This document shows positions 38,888 to 47,455 of a DNA stretch of 64,000 nucleotides, in pieces. The stretch lies in NCBI GenBank assembly GCA_963783865.1, contig CAWAPD010000003.1, forward strand, positions 496,001 to 560,000, given 5' to 3'. Numbering within the stretch: position 1 is the first letter of the stretch; every line of letters starts with the position of its first letter. The notes below the pieces were generated by a model. That model did no database searches. It was not told where the DNA came from and worked only from the letters and a program-made list of their open reading frames with translations. This DNA comes from CAWAPD01 sp963783865 (lineage in GTDB: Bacteria; Actinomycetota; Thermoleophilia; UBA2241). The position numbers and the translations under genes were made by a program.

Positions 38888-40264
38888 ATGGACGCGAGGG
38901 GTGAGGGTCCCAAGAAGACCACGGGCGGGACGGCGGACGACGCCCTGCGCGAGCGGGCGGTCGAACGCATCGCCCAGCAGGCCCGGGCCAACCTCCGCAA
39001 CCTGATCAGCGACGATTCGCTGGCGCTGCCGTCGCTGAGCGCCATCGCCGACGACATCCGCCTCGAGCTCGAGAAGCGGGGCACGGTGGCGATCCTCTAC
39101 GTCGGCCTCAAACGCTACGGACGCCTGGAGCGCGTGTTCGGCTGGCGGATCACCTCGGAGATCCTCGACGCCTGCGCCGGCATCCTGCAAGAGATGGTGG
39201 GCTCGACCCTGCGACGGCTCGACGTGCTCGCCGACTTCACGCTCTCGGACAACGCCTTCATCGTGGCCCTTTCGCCGCCGCGCAAGACCAAGGAGATCGC
39301 CGGCGACGACCTCATGGCCATCAGCCGCCGCGTCTACGAGCGGCTGCAGTCCACCCTGCTGAACGACCTCAAGCCGGGGATCTTCGACCGCGTCCACCCG
39401 TTCGTCACCACGGCCGTGCTGCGCGCGGCCGACGATCTGACCTTCGAGCAGTCGCTGCAGAACGGCGTGACCGCCGCCATGCAGGCGGTCGAAGAGGAGT
39501 CGATCCTCTACGACGACGAGCTCGAGCGCACCCTGGCAGACGCCATCGCCGACCACGGGCTCGAGCCGCTGTTCGAGGCAGTGGTCGACGTGAACGAGCG
39601 CCGCTGCCTCGGGTACCGCACGAGCGTGCGGGGACCGTTCTACTCGCCCTTGCGCCTGCCCGACGTCCTCGACGAGGTCTCGCGGCGCTCGGCGCTGCTC
39701 ACGAGCTATGGGATCGAAGCGCGCGAGGCGGCCGTGACGCGGGCGGTCGGCCTGGGCGCCGAGGACCTGCTCTTCCTCGGCTGCGCCGCGGCGGAGCTGC
39801 CCGGCGCGGCCGCCCTGGCGCTGAGCGAGTTCTACTCGCTGAACAAGGGCCTCGTGCCGCAGCACGTGGTGTTCGAGGTGCAGGCCGGCGACCTGGTCGC
39901 CAACGCCGCCTCCGTGCTGCGCGTGCTGTCCAGCGTGCGCGAGATGGGGTTCCCGGTCTGCATGGCCGGTGTCGGCGCCGGGCTCACGGCCTTCGACCTG
40001 ATCGCCCAGGCCCGGCCCGACTTCCTGATCGCCGACCCCGTGATCACGCTGGGCGCCGCATCCGACCCGACCCTGATCGACACCATGCAGCTGCTGCTGC
40101 GCTACGCCGCCCGCATCGACGCGCGCCTGATCGCGCCCGAGGTCGGCGACGCGAAGCAGCTCAAGGCGCTGCGAGGGGTCGGCGTGGAGCTCGTCTGCGG
40201 AGACGTGCTGGGCCGGCCCGACACGCGGCCGCCGAGGATCGATCCCGAGAAGCTGAAACTGTAG
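38888..40264 (+). CDS. degenerate GGDEF-EAL signalling protein
   Basis: 458 residues. Residues about 60-205 have the GGDEF fold outline (VAILYVGLKRYGRLERVFGWRITSEIL) but the active-site GGDEF is replaced by SDNAFIVALSPP. Residues about 210-450 follow the EAL fold (LEPLFEAVVDVNERRCLGY ... VVFEVQAGDLV) but lack the EAL/EVL metal-binding and catalytic glutamate set. It is therefore probably a non-catalytic c-di-GMP receptor or scaffold. Convergent with an active-looking diguanylate cyclase. Ends in TAG. Confidence 0.78.
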   Translation: MDARGEGPKKTTGGTADDALRERAVERIAQQARANLRNLISDDSLALPSLSAIADDIRLELEKRGTVAILYVGLKRYGRLERVFGWRITSEILDACAGILQEMVGSTLRRLDVLADFTLSDNAFIVALSPPRKTKEIAGDDLMAISRRVYERLQSTLLNDLKPGIFDRVHPFVTTAVLRAADDLTFEQSLQNGVTAAMQAVEEESILYDDELERTLADAIADHGLEPLFEAVVDVNERRCLGYRTSVRGPFYSPLRLPDVLDEVSRRSALLTSYGIEAREAAVTRAVGLGAEDLLFLGCAAAELPGAAALALSEFYSLNKGLVPQHVVFEVQAGDLVANAASVLRVLSSVREMGFPVCMAGVGAGLTAFDLIAQARPDFLIADPVITLGAASDPTLIDTMQLLLRYAARIDARLIAPEVGDAKQLKALRGVGVELVCGDVLGRPDTRPPRIDPEKLKL

Positions 40265-40269
40265 GGGCG

Positions 40270-40312
40270 GGATGAGCGGGCGGCGGGCCACCGGCCCGCC
40301 GCCCGCTCATCC
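40270..40312. terminator. bidirectional GC hairpin between convergent c-di-GMP genes
   Basis: 20-bp perfect stem GGATGAGCGGGCGGCGGGCC with 3-base loop ACC, between stops at 40264 (+) and 40324 (-). Confidence 0.7.
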
Positions 40313-40323
40313 GCGTGCCCGGA

Positions 40324-41226
40324 TCAGGCCGAGAGCGTCGTCGCGAGCGGTCCGTTCACGCTCGCGTCGGCGTGCAGCGACACCCGGTTGCGCCCGCGCG
40401 ACTTGGACTGGTAGAGGGCCTCGTCGGCCTGCTCGATGAACAGCGTCTCGTCGGCCGAGCCCCGGCGGTAGGTGGCCACGCCGGCGCTGACGGTCACGAA
40501 CACCTTGTCGCCGCCGCGCTGCTCCAGCCCGATCGTCTCGACGGCGTGACGCACGCGCTCGGCGAGCTCGTACCCGTCGCCGCCGTCGCCGCGGATCAGC
40601 AGCGCGAACTCCTCGCCGCCGTAGCGCGCCGCCATGTCGGCCTCGCGCACGACCGACTGCAGGGTCAGGCCGATGCGCCGCAGCAGGTCGTTGCCGGACT
40701 CATGGCCGTGGCGGTCGTTGAACGCCTTGAAGTGGTCGACGTCGAACATGATCAGGGCCAGGTCGCCGCCGTAGCGGTCGGCCTTGGTGGTCTCGTTGTG
40801 CAGGTAGTCGACGAACGTGCCGTAGTTGTACAGGCCGGTCAGCCGGTCGGTGAGCGACGAGGCCTGCAGCACGCTCTGGAGCTGGTGGTGGTTGCGTTGC
40901 ACGCGGCCCAGCACCAGGCCGGCGATGCTGAACATGACGAGGCCGATGATCGCCTGCCGGGTGGTCGCCGGGTCGGCGCCGTGCCGGGCGACGAAGTAGC
41001 CGACGAACACGGCGCCGACCCAGCCGCTCACGAGCAGGCTGCCGAGCTCGAAGAAGAAGACGGCGGCGAGGATCAGCGGGAAGATGAACAACGGCCACAG
41101 GTACAGGTCGCCGGTGCCGAACACGACCACCGACACGGCGACCAGCGCCGCCACCAGCAGGACGATGCGCTGCGGCGTGACGCGCCGTTCGGTGAGGTCG
41201 GGGTGAAGAGCCCCGGGTTGGTGCAT
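40324..41226 (-). CDS. membrane-bound diguanylate cyclase (GGDEF)
   Basis: 300 residues from ATG 41224-41226 with GGAGG three bases upstream (the frame opens 23 codons earlier). Four or so N-terminal membrane helices (about 15-110), a short coiled linker, then GGDEF domain: LTDRLTGLYNYGTF, MFDVDHFKAFNDRHGHESGNDLL and an intact active site ARYGGEEFALL. No RxxD inhibitory site is obvious upstream. Makes cyclic di-GMP from two GTP. Its partner may be the DUF4388/MshEN or degenerate GGDEF-EAL protein. Confidence 0.9.
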   Translation of the reverse strand: MHQPGALHPDLTERRVTPQRIVLLVAALVAVSVVVFGTGDLYLWPLFIFPLILAAVFFFELGSLLVSGWVGAVFVGYFVARHGADPATTRQAIIGLVMFSIAGLVLGRVQRNHHQLQSVLQASSLTDRLTGLYNYGTFVDYLHNETTKADRYGGDLALIMFDVDHFKAFNDRHGHESGNDLLRRIGLTLQSVVREADMAARYGGEEFALLIRGDGGDGYELAERVRHAVETIGLEQRGGDKVFVTVSAGVATYRRGSADETLFIEQADEALYQSKSRGRNRVSLHADASVNGPLATTLSA

Positions 41227-41391
41227 GGTCCTCCGCTCTCGTGGCTTCTTCCTACCTACGACGTGCTCGTAGGCAATCCTGCGCTCGAAGGCCACCGTCG
41301 CCAGGCGAGGCTACACCTGCGTCCTGGGGGGTCGGCGGACGGCGTCGCAGGTTCGGGGGAGCGTCCGGGCGGTGAAGTAGAATCCGGACCG

Positions 41392-42189
41392 ATGACCGAC
41401 ATCCTGCTGACCAACGACGACGGCATCACCTCGGAGGGCATCGCCGCGCTGCGGAGGCTTCTCGACCCGCTGGGCACGGTGCTCACGCTCGCCCCGGCCA
41501 CCAACCGCAGCGCCATCGCGCGCAGCATCACGATCGGCGGTCCGCTGAGGGCGCGCAGCGTCGAGTTCGGCGAGGGCTACGAGGGCTTCGCCCTCGACGG
41601 CACACCGGCCGACTGCGTACGCGCGGCCGCCGCCGGCCTGCTGGGCCGGCGGCCGCGCGTCGTCGTGGCCGGCGCCAACCTCGGTCCCAACGTCGGCGAC
41701 GACGTCGTCTACTCCGGCACCGTCGCGGCCGCCCTCGAGGCGGCCGCCTTCGGCATCCCGGCCGTCGCCGTCTCGATCGCCTCGCGGGCGCCGCGTCATC
41801 TCGACGACGTCGCGCGCTTCGTCGTGCCCATCGTCGAGCGCGTCGCCGCCGGCGGCCTGCCGCCCGGCGACGCGCTCAACATCAACCTGCCAGACCTGCC
41901 GCTCCGCCGCGTCGCCGGCGTCGTCGTGGCGCGCATCGGCACGCACGGCCTGCGCGAGCGTCTCGTCGTGGAGTCCGCCGCCGGCGCCGAGCGCACCTTC
42001 ACCTTCGCCGCCGGCCCGGCGGCGGCGCCGTCGCAGCCGGGTACCGACATCGAGGCTCTGGGCCGGGGCTGCGTCGTGATCACCCCGCTGCGCCTCGTCC
42101 TCGACTACGACGTGGCGCAGGCGGCGGTGCGCGAGTGGGGCCTCGACGACTGGCTGTCGGCGCACCGTGACGGCCGGGCCGGCCGATGA
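41392..42189 (+). CDS. surE: 5'/3'-nucleotidase SurE
   Basis: 265 residues from ATG 41392; a TAGAAT -10 box at 41378-41383 would make the mRNA nearly leaderless. MTDILLTNDDGITSEGI, APATNRSAIARSIT, LDGTPADCVRAAA and GANLGPNVGDDVVYSGTVAAA are the SurE motifs with the metal-binding DD and N. Survival-type nucleoside monophosphate phosphatase. The ATGA overlap couples it to the HAD gene. Confidence 0.93.
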   Translation: MTDILLTNDDGITSEGIAALRRLLDPLGTVLTLAPATNRSAIARSITIGGPLRARSVEFGEGYEGFALDGTPADCVRAAAAGLLGRRPRVVVAGANLGPNVGDDVVYSGTVAAALEAAAFGIPAVAVSIASRAPRHLDDVARFVVPIVERVAAGGLPPGDALNINLPDLPLRRVAGVVVARIGTHGLRERLVVESAAGAERTFTFAAGPAAAPSQPGTDIEALGRGCVVITPLRLVLDYDVAQAAVREWGLDDWLSAHRDGRAGR

Positions 42190-42857
42190 CCGGCTTCGAC
42201 CCCGTCGTCCTCGACCTCGACGGCACCGTCGTCGACACGGTCGACCTGATCCGGGCGTCGTTCGTCCACGCCTCGCGCGAGGTGCTGGGCGAGGTGCTGC
42301 CCGACGAGGTCTTGATGGCGGGTGTGGGCCAGCCGCTGATGACCCAGATGGAGACGCTGTCGCACGAGCACGCTCGCGAGCTGTACGACGTCTACCGCGA
42401 ACACAACCACCGCGTGCACGACGAGCTGATCCGCTCGTACGAGGGCATGGAGGCGGCGCTGGGCCGCCTCAAGGCGGCCCAGCGCCGCCTCGCCATCGTC
42501 ACCTCCAAGAGCGCCGACACGACGGCGATGGCGTTCCGCGCCCTCGGCTTGCCCGACCTGTTCGACGCGGTCGTGACGGCCGGCGACACCGGCGCTCACA
42601 AGCCGTCGGCCGAGCCCGTCCTCCTCGCGCTCGAGCGCCTCGGCGCGTCCCCCGACCGCGCGATCTACATCGGCGACAGCCCCGTCGACATCGCGGCCGG
42701 CAAGGCGGCCGGCGTCACCACGGCCGGCGTGTTGTGGGGCATCTTCTCCGAGCGGGCGTTGCGCGACGCGGCGCCCGACTTCCTCTTCTTCACGATCGAT
42801 GAGATGGTGGCGGCGTGCCTCGGCGGCGCCCCCGGAGGCCCCCGTGGCGGCGCCTGA
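42186..42857 (+). CDS. HAD-family phosphatase (phosphoglycolate/pyrophosphatase PpaX-like)
   Basis: 223 residues. HAD motifs VLDLDGTVVDTV (nucleophile Asp), IVTSKS, K in HKPSAEPV and YIGDSPVDIAAGKAAG (acidic pair). The helical cap (about 17-85) fits Gph/PpaX enzymes. ATGA overlap with surE and a 14-base overlap with ligA. Confidence 0.87.
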   Translation: MTGFDPVVLDLDGTVVDTVDLIRASFVHASREVLGEVLPDEVLMAGVGQPLMTQMETLSHEHARELYDVYREHNHRVHDELIRSYEGMEAALGRLKAAQRRLAIVTSKSADTTAMAFRALGLPDLFDAVVTAGDTGAHKPSAEPVLLALERLGASPDRAIYIGDSPVDIAAGKAAGVTTAGVLWGIFSERALRDAAPDFLFFTIDEMVAACLGGAPGGPRGGA

Positions 42858-44949
42858 GCCTGCGCGTCGGCGCGCCGAAGAGCTGCGCAAGCTCGTCGAG
42901 CACCACGCCCACCTCTACTACGTCCTCGACCAGCCCGAGATCGACGACGCCGCCTACGACGCCCTGTACCGCGAGCTCGAAGGGCTCGAGGGCGAGTACC
43001 CCGAGCTGCGCTCGCCCGACTCGCCCACGCAGCGCGTCGGCGGCCAGCCGCTCGAGCGGTTCGCGCCGGCGCCGCACCTGCAGGCCATGCTCTCGCTGGC
43101 CAATGCCCGCAGCGCCGACGAGCTGGTGGCCTGGAACGCGCGCAACGCGCGGCTGCTCGAGGCGGCCGGCCTGGCCGTTCCCGACGCCTACGTGACCGAG
43201 CCCAAGATCGACGGCCTGGCGATCTCGCTCGTCTACCGCGACGGCCTGTTCGAACGCGGCGCCACCCGCGGCAACGGCGAGGTCGGCGAAGACGTGACCG
43301 CGAACCTGCGCACCATCCGCGCCATCCCGCTGCGGCTCGCCGCGCTCGAGCGCGGCGAGCCGGTGCCTCCGGTGGTGGAGGTGCGCGGCGAGGCCTACCT
43401 CCCCCTGGCCGCCTTTGCGCGCCTGAACGAGCAGCGGGCGGGCGAGGGGCTGCCCACCTTCGCCAACCCGCGCAACTCGGCCGCGGGCTCCATCCGTCAG
43501 CTCGATCCGGCGCTCGCGGCGGCGCGCCCGCTCAACGTCTGGATCTACGCCATCGGCTACAGCGAAGGCGTCGACGTGCGCAGCCACTGGCAGGCGCTCG
43601 AGTGGCTGAAGGCACAGGGATTCCGCGTGAACCCGGGATCAGAACGGCACGCGTCGATCGACGACGTGCTCGCCGCGTGCCGCGCCTGGGAGGAGCGCCG
43701 GGCCGAACTTGACTACGACATCGACGGCGTGGTCGTGAAGGTCGACCGCTTCGACCTGCAGCGCACGCTCGGTGAGGTGGCCCACGACCCGCGCTGGGCG
43801 ATCGCCTTCAAGTTCGCGCCCACGACGGCGACCACGCGGCTCCGCTCGATCGAGGTCAACGTGGGGCGCACCGGCGTCCTCACCCCGTTCGCCGTGCTCG
43901 ACCCGGTCGAGGTCGGCGGCGTCACCGTCGAGCGCGCGACCCTGCACAACGAGGACGACATCCACCGCAAGGACATCCGCCCGGGCGACGAGGTCATCGT
44001 GCAACGCGCCGGCGACGTCATCCCCCAGGTCGTGGGCCCGCTCACCCAAAAGCGCACCGGCGCCGAGCTGGTCTGGGCGATGCCCGAGAGCTGCCCGTCG
44101 TGCGGCGCCCGCGTCGCCCGCGAGGAGGGAGAGGTCGCCGTCCGCTGCCCGAACCGCTCGTGCCCGGCGCAGATCGTCGAGAGCATCAAGCACTTCGTCA
44201 GCCGCGGCGCCATGGACATCGAAGGCCTCGGCGAAGAGGCGGTCGTGGCGCTGCACATCGCCGGCGCCATCGGCAACGTGGCCGACCTCTACGACCTGAG
44301 CCTGAGCCGGCTGGTCGAGGTGCCCCTGTTCGCGCGCAAGGCGAGGGGACCCGACGGCCAGGACATCGAGGTGCCCGGCAAGCTTGCGGAGACCGTCCTC
44401 GACTCGATCGAGCGCTCCAAGCAGCGGCCCCTGGCGCGGGTGCTGTTCGCCCTGGGGATCAGGCACGTGGGCTTCGTGACGGCAGAGTCGCTGGTCGAGC
44501 GGTTCGCCTCCGTCGACGCCATGCAGGCGGCCACGCAGGAGGAGCTGGCGCAGGCGCCAGGGATCGGGCCGGTGGTGGCGGGGGCGCTGCGCGACTTCTT
44601 CGACGACGAGCGCAACCAGGAGACGCTGGCCACATTGCGCGCGCACGGGTTGCGCTTCGTCGAAGAGCGCCCCCAGCGCCCCGAAGGGCCGTTCAGCGGC
44701 ACGACGTTCGTGCTCACCGGCACTCTTGAGTCGCTGACCCGTACCGAGGCGGGCGCCCGCATCGAGGCGCTCGGCGGCAAGGTGAGCTCATCGGTCAGCG
44801 CCCGCACCGACTACGTGGTCGCCGGCGCCGACCCCGGCTCGAAGCTCGACAAGGCGCGCGCCGCCGGCGTCGCCGTGCTCGACGAGGCTCAGTTCCTCGA
44901 GCTGCTCGGCGACGCCGGCGGCTCCCCGGACCAGGAGTCCCTGCTCTGA
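42844..44949 (+). CDS. ligA: NAD-dependent DNA ligase
   Basis: 701 residues from GTG 42844, preceded by GGAGG within the HAD gene. Adenylation lysine K121 in EPKIDGLAIS, SAAGSIRQLDP, OB fold (VNVGRTGVLTPFA), Cys4 zinc finger (CPSCGARVAREEGEVAVRC then CPAQ), helix-hairpin-helix repeats, and a C-terminal BRCT domain from about 620. Seals nicks in replication and repair. Last gene of surE-HAD-ligA. Confidence 0.96.
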   Translation: MAAPEPARRRAEELRKLVEHHAHLYYVLDQPEIDDAAYDALYRELEGLEGEYPELRSPDSPTQRVGGQPLERFAPAPHLQAMLSLANARSADELVAWNARNARLLEAAGLAVPDAYVTEPKIDGLAISLVYRDGLFERGATRGNGEVGEDVTANLRTIRAIPLRLAALERGEPVPPVVEVRGEAYLPLAAFARLNEQRAGEGLPTFANPRNSAAGSIRQLDPALAAARPLNVWIYAIGYSEGVDVRSHWQALEWLKAQGFRVNPGSERHASIDDVLAACRAWEERRAELDYDIDGVVVKVDRFDLQRTLGEVAHDPRWAIAFKFAPTTATTRLRSIEVNVGRTGVLTPFAVLDPVEVGGVTVERATLHNEDDIHRKDIRPGDEVIVQRAGDVIPQVVGPLTQKRTGAELVWAMPESCPSCGARVAREEGEVAVRCPNRSCPAQIVESIKHFVSRGAMDIEGLGEEAVVALHIAGAIGNVADLYDLSLSRLVEVPLFARKARGPDGQDIEVPGKLAETVLDSIERSKQRPLARVLFALGIRHVGFVTAESLVERFASVDAMQAATQEELAQAPGIGPVVAGALRDFFDDERNQETLATLRAHGLRFVEERPQRPEGPFSGTTFVLTGTLESLTRTEAGARIEALGGKVSSSVSARTDYVVAGADPGSKLDKARAAGVAVLDEAQFLELLGDAGGSPDQESLL

Positions 44950-44994
44950 CCCGGGGCGGCACGCGGCCCCGCGCGCCGATCGGTTCCGAGCCGC

Positions 44995-45046
44995 TTAACA
45001 TTGCTTAATGGTCGGTTAACGGAGCGTTCGTGCGCCCGGCGATAGA
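44995..45046 (+). promoter_or_regulatory. TTAA phased array and -10 box, upstream promoter (PHO-box-like)
   Basis: TTAACA (44995), TTAATG (45005), TTAACG (45016), a degenerate TTCGTG (45027), then GATAGA (45041-45046). Repeats are spaced 10-11 bases, one helical turn, and sit 46, 36, 25 and 14 bases before the -10. This matches the layout of PhoP-binding TTAACA repeats known in Bacillus subtilis. Confidence 0.5.
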
Positions 45047-45052
45047 GTCGGC

Positions 45053-45200
45053 CTGCGTGATCCCCCCCAAGTGACCACGCACGCCAGCGACCAGCTGGCA
45101 GCTCCTCTCTTCTTCGGGCCGCCCCGGCCCCGGGCGGTTCCACCGAAGAAAGGGGCGCCGGCCCCGGCAAGAGCTCTTCGAGCCCGCCGGGGCCGGCGCC
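45053..45200 (+). ncRNA. candidate small RNA 1 (C-rich 5' end, two hairpins)
   Basis: Predicted transcript from near 45053. C7 run at 45062-45068 just inside the 5' end; stem TTCTTCGG/CCGAAGAA (45110-45117 with 45143-45150) enclosing CCGCCC/GGGCGG; 15-bp perfect 3' hairpin 45154-45168 with 45186-45200. No protein-coding frame beyond GTG-ATC-CCC-CCC-AAG-TGA at 45057. The C-run could pair with Shine-Dalgarno regions. Inference only. Confidence 0.4.
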
Positions 45201-45209
45201 GTTCGGCCG

Positions 45210-45262
45210 TTAATCCCGGTTAAGGCGCGCTTAACACGGGCTTAACCAGAGCCCTCGATACT
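45210..45262 (+). promoter_or_regulatory. TTAA phased array and -10 box, downstream promoter (PHO-box-like)
   Basis: TTAATC (45210), TTAAGG (45220), TTAACA (45231), TTAACC (45242), then GATACT (45257-45262). Spacing 10, 11, 11; offsets to the -10 are 47, 37, 26 and 15, almost the same as in the upstream array. Confidence 0.55.
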
Positions 45263-45268
45263 CTTGTA

Positions 45269-45335
45269 GACCCCCCTCAAGGGCATCCCCAAGCCCTTCA
45301 ACGGGCCCCGTTCCCCACGGGGCCCGTTGTCTTTT
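45269..45335 (+). ncRNA. candidate small RNA 2 (C-rich, terminator-ended)
   Basis: Predicted start near 45269, directly before a C6 run (45271-45276), then a hairpin AAGGGC/GCCCTT with a C-rich loop and an intrinsic terminator AACGGGCCCCGT/ACGGGGCCCGTT followed by GTCTTTT. About 67 nt, no reading frame. Same promoter design as candidate RNA 1. Confidence 0.5.
45302..45335 (+). terminator. intrinsic terminator of candidate sRNA 2
   Basis: Stem CGGGCCCCGT / ACGGGGCCCG around TCCCC, with TTGTCTTTT after it. One of the best U-tracts in the window, with no protein gene in front of it. Confidence 0.75.
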
Positions 45336-45430
45336 CCAGACCGGTAGCATCTCAGTATCCGGCCGCCTGCAGGCTGAGAACTGACGGCAGGCGCCCCGCC
45401 GCCACCGGCGCCTGCCCCAGGCCGTCGGCG

Positions 45431-45459
45431 TTCACGCCGGTCGCGCCCACCTGTAGACT
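45431..45459 (+). promoter_or_regulatory. promoter of tRNA-Thr(TGT)
   Basis: TTCACG (45431-45436), 17-base spacer, TAGACT (45454-45459), about ten bases before the tRNA. Confidence 0.6.
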
Positions 45460-45469
45460 CTACGCTGGC

Positions 45470-45545
45470 GCCGGCGTAGCTCAGTTGGCAGAGCAGCTGT
45501 CTTGTAAACAGCAGGTCGACGGTTCGATTCCGCCCGCCGGCTCCA
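45470..45545 (+). tRNA. tRNA-Thr(TGT)
   Basis: Acceptor GCCGGCG with CGCCGGC, anticodon loop CTTGTAA (anticodon TGT), T-loop GGTTCGATTCC, encoded CCA at 45543-45545. Complete cloverleaf. Confidence 0.95.
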
Positions 45546-45573
45546 GCCGTGCACTGCGGTCCGAGGAGGGATC

Positions 45574-45726
45574 GTGAAGCAACGCGATCTCGTGCGCGTC
45601 GGGCTTGTCGTCCTGTGGGCGGTGTTGTTGCTCGCCTACGTCGTCACCCACAGCGCCCTCTTCCTCGTGGCCTCGATCGTCGTGATCGCCCTGCAGGTCG
45701 TGTCGACGGGCATGCTGCGTCGCTGA
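45574..45726 (+). CDS. 50-residue double-TM small protein
   Basis: GTG 45574 with GGAGGG upstream, 28 bases after tRNA-Thr. KQRDLVRVG basic start, then two hydrophobic segments (LVVLWAVLLLAYVV and LFLVASIVVIALQVV) and a final RR. Too short for routine calling, but the ribosome site and clean membrane topology support it. Function unknown. Confidence 0.55.
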   Translation: MKQRDLVRVGLVVLWAVLLLAYVVTHSALFLVASIVVIALQVVSTGMLRR

Positions 45727-45931
45727 CGCCGCGGAGCGGGCGCTCGCCGCGCGAACTTGTGCGTTCTTGGGCACCTCCGTGACACGCCCGCCCGGCGGCG
45801 ATACGCTCGCCGTCGGCGGCCGCCGTGGCCGCCGTGACTCCGTTGCCGGTGCCGCCGGACCCGCGGCAGGTCCGGGGGTGTGATCCCCGCACCGGCGGGC
45901 GGTCGTGAACGCGGATCACGTGGAGGTGTGC

Positions 45932-47332
45932 GTGGAGTCGAAGATCCGTACCCGTATGGGCGACGGCGCCCTCGTCGAGACGACCCCGTCCGAGATCAGA
46001 GCCGATCTCGAGGCAGGCACTCAGCAGGCCGCCAAGCGCTCGAAGTACCCCGAGCTCACCAGCGACGAGCTCGACCACCTGCTCGACATCTTCGCGTCGA
46101 ACAGCCGGGTGACCGGCGTCGACATCGGCGACGAGGTCGTCCTCAGCTACGACGGCTGCGGCAGCCAGGACATGGGGACCCGTATCAACGACCTCCAGGT
46201 CTACGAGCAGATCCTCTGCGCCGACTCGCTCGAGATGTACAGCCACGACTACTCGTACAAGCCGTGCAAGCCCCTCGTGCCTTACGAGCAGGCGATCATG
46301 CGCCAGGCGCAGTGGCTGCTGACGGCGCCCTGCGGCTACGGGGCGATGAGCGACCTCGGGCGCTACACCGTGCCCGACGGCCCGGTCGTCAACTGGTCGC
46401 AGCTGCTGCCGCTGGGCCAGATCGACGAGGCTCGGGCGGCCCAGGAAGAGGCCGTCGAGCTCGCCGCCGACGACATGGTGTTCGTGGCCGAGGGCATGGT
46501 CGAGGCCGGCGTCGACCACATCGACTTCGACACGGCCGGAGCGGCCGGCGACGCCGACTTCCTGGCCACGCTCAAGGCGATCGAGCGGCTGCGCGCCGCC
46601 TATCCCGACTTGGGCATCCAGATCGGCATGGCCGGCGAGTTCGTGCTCGGCATGCACGGCGAGCTCGAGTACGACGGCAGGCGCCTGGCCGGCATGTGGC
46701 CGGTGCAGCAGATGGAGGCGGCGGCCAAGGCCGGCGTCACCATCTTCGGGCCGGCCGTCAACACCAACACCGGCAAGTCGATCGCCTGGAACGTGGCCCG
46801 CGTGCTGACCATCTGCAAGCCGGTCTGCGAGCAGTCCACCGTGCCGGTGCACGTGAACGGCGGGATGGGCGTGGGCGGCGTGCCGATGCACATCACGCCG
46901 CCCGGCGACGCGACGACCAGAGCCTCGCGGGCCTGCGTCGACATCCTGCGCCTCGACGGGTTGTAGGTGGGCGCCGGTGACGTCTACGGCCAGGCGACGG
47001 CGCACAGTGTCGCCTCGAGCATGGGCGGTATCCGCACTGCGGGAGATCTCGTAGCCAGGATGCAGTTCACCCGGGGCATGAGGAACATCGAGGCCAAGCG
47101 GTACGTGGCCGAGAAGCTGGGCGTGTCGGCGCTCGACCTGGTCGACCCGGTCGTGATGCTCGACGTGCGCAAGGAGTTCGGCCTGGGGTCGATGTACGAG
47201 TCCGAGATCTCGGGACCCGACGACCCGCTCGCCATCGAGGCCAAGTTCAACATCTCGAAGGTGCTCGACGTCCCCATCAACTGCGTCGAGCGTTTCAAGG
47301 AGAAGAGCGGCCGGGCGGCGGCCCGGGCGTAG
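45932..47332 (+). CDS. mtbB: dimethylamine methyltransferase MtbB, copy 1, in-frame TAG (pyrrolysine) at codon 345
   Basis: 466 residues if TAG 46964-46966 is read through. Start GTG 45932 has GGAGGT four bases upstream. The N-terminal part (RTRMGDGALVETTPSEI) and TIM-barrel segments DFDTAGAAGDADF, GMAGEFVLGMHGELEYDG and GPAVNTNTGKSIAW match Methanosarcina MtbB. The TAG follows RLDGL and is followed by VGAGDVYGQATAHSVASSMGG, the same context as Pyl356 of archaeal MtbB; total length agrees (467 there). MtbB moves methyl from dimethylamine to a corrinoid protein. The reading frame continues 121 codons after TAG with conserved sequence, ending at another TAG. Promoter weak: GTGACA (45779) and GATACG (45800). 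Confidence 0.88.
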
Positions 47333-47359
47333 CCCAAGGCCGCCGCTCGTGCGGCAGGA

Positions 47360-47395
47360 GGGGCGGCGGCGTGGCGGATGCCACGCCGCCGCCCC
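47360..47395. terminator. terminator after mtbB1
   Basis: 16-bp perfect stem GGGGCGGCGGCGTGGC / GCCACGCCGCCGCCCC, loop GGAT, then TTTCG. Shared with the convergent PHP gene. Confidence 0.7.
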
Positions 47396-47455
47396 TTTCG
47401 CGTCTCGGCGCCGCGGCCGGGCGCGGCAGGCCGGCCGAGTCGGCCGGCCAAGGAG

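Noticed and set aside
45727..45931. Cobalamin riboswitch upstream of mtbB1
   Set aside because: GC hairpins are present but no B12 box or other conserved element; the methyltransferase context alone is not evidence.
46964..47332. mtbB1 (and mtbB3) as simple nonsense pseudogenes or as two separate genes
   Set aside because: The same codon occurs at the same aligned site in three paralogues, downstream parts lack their own starts with ribosome sites, and conservation continues to the family C-terminus.
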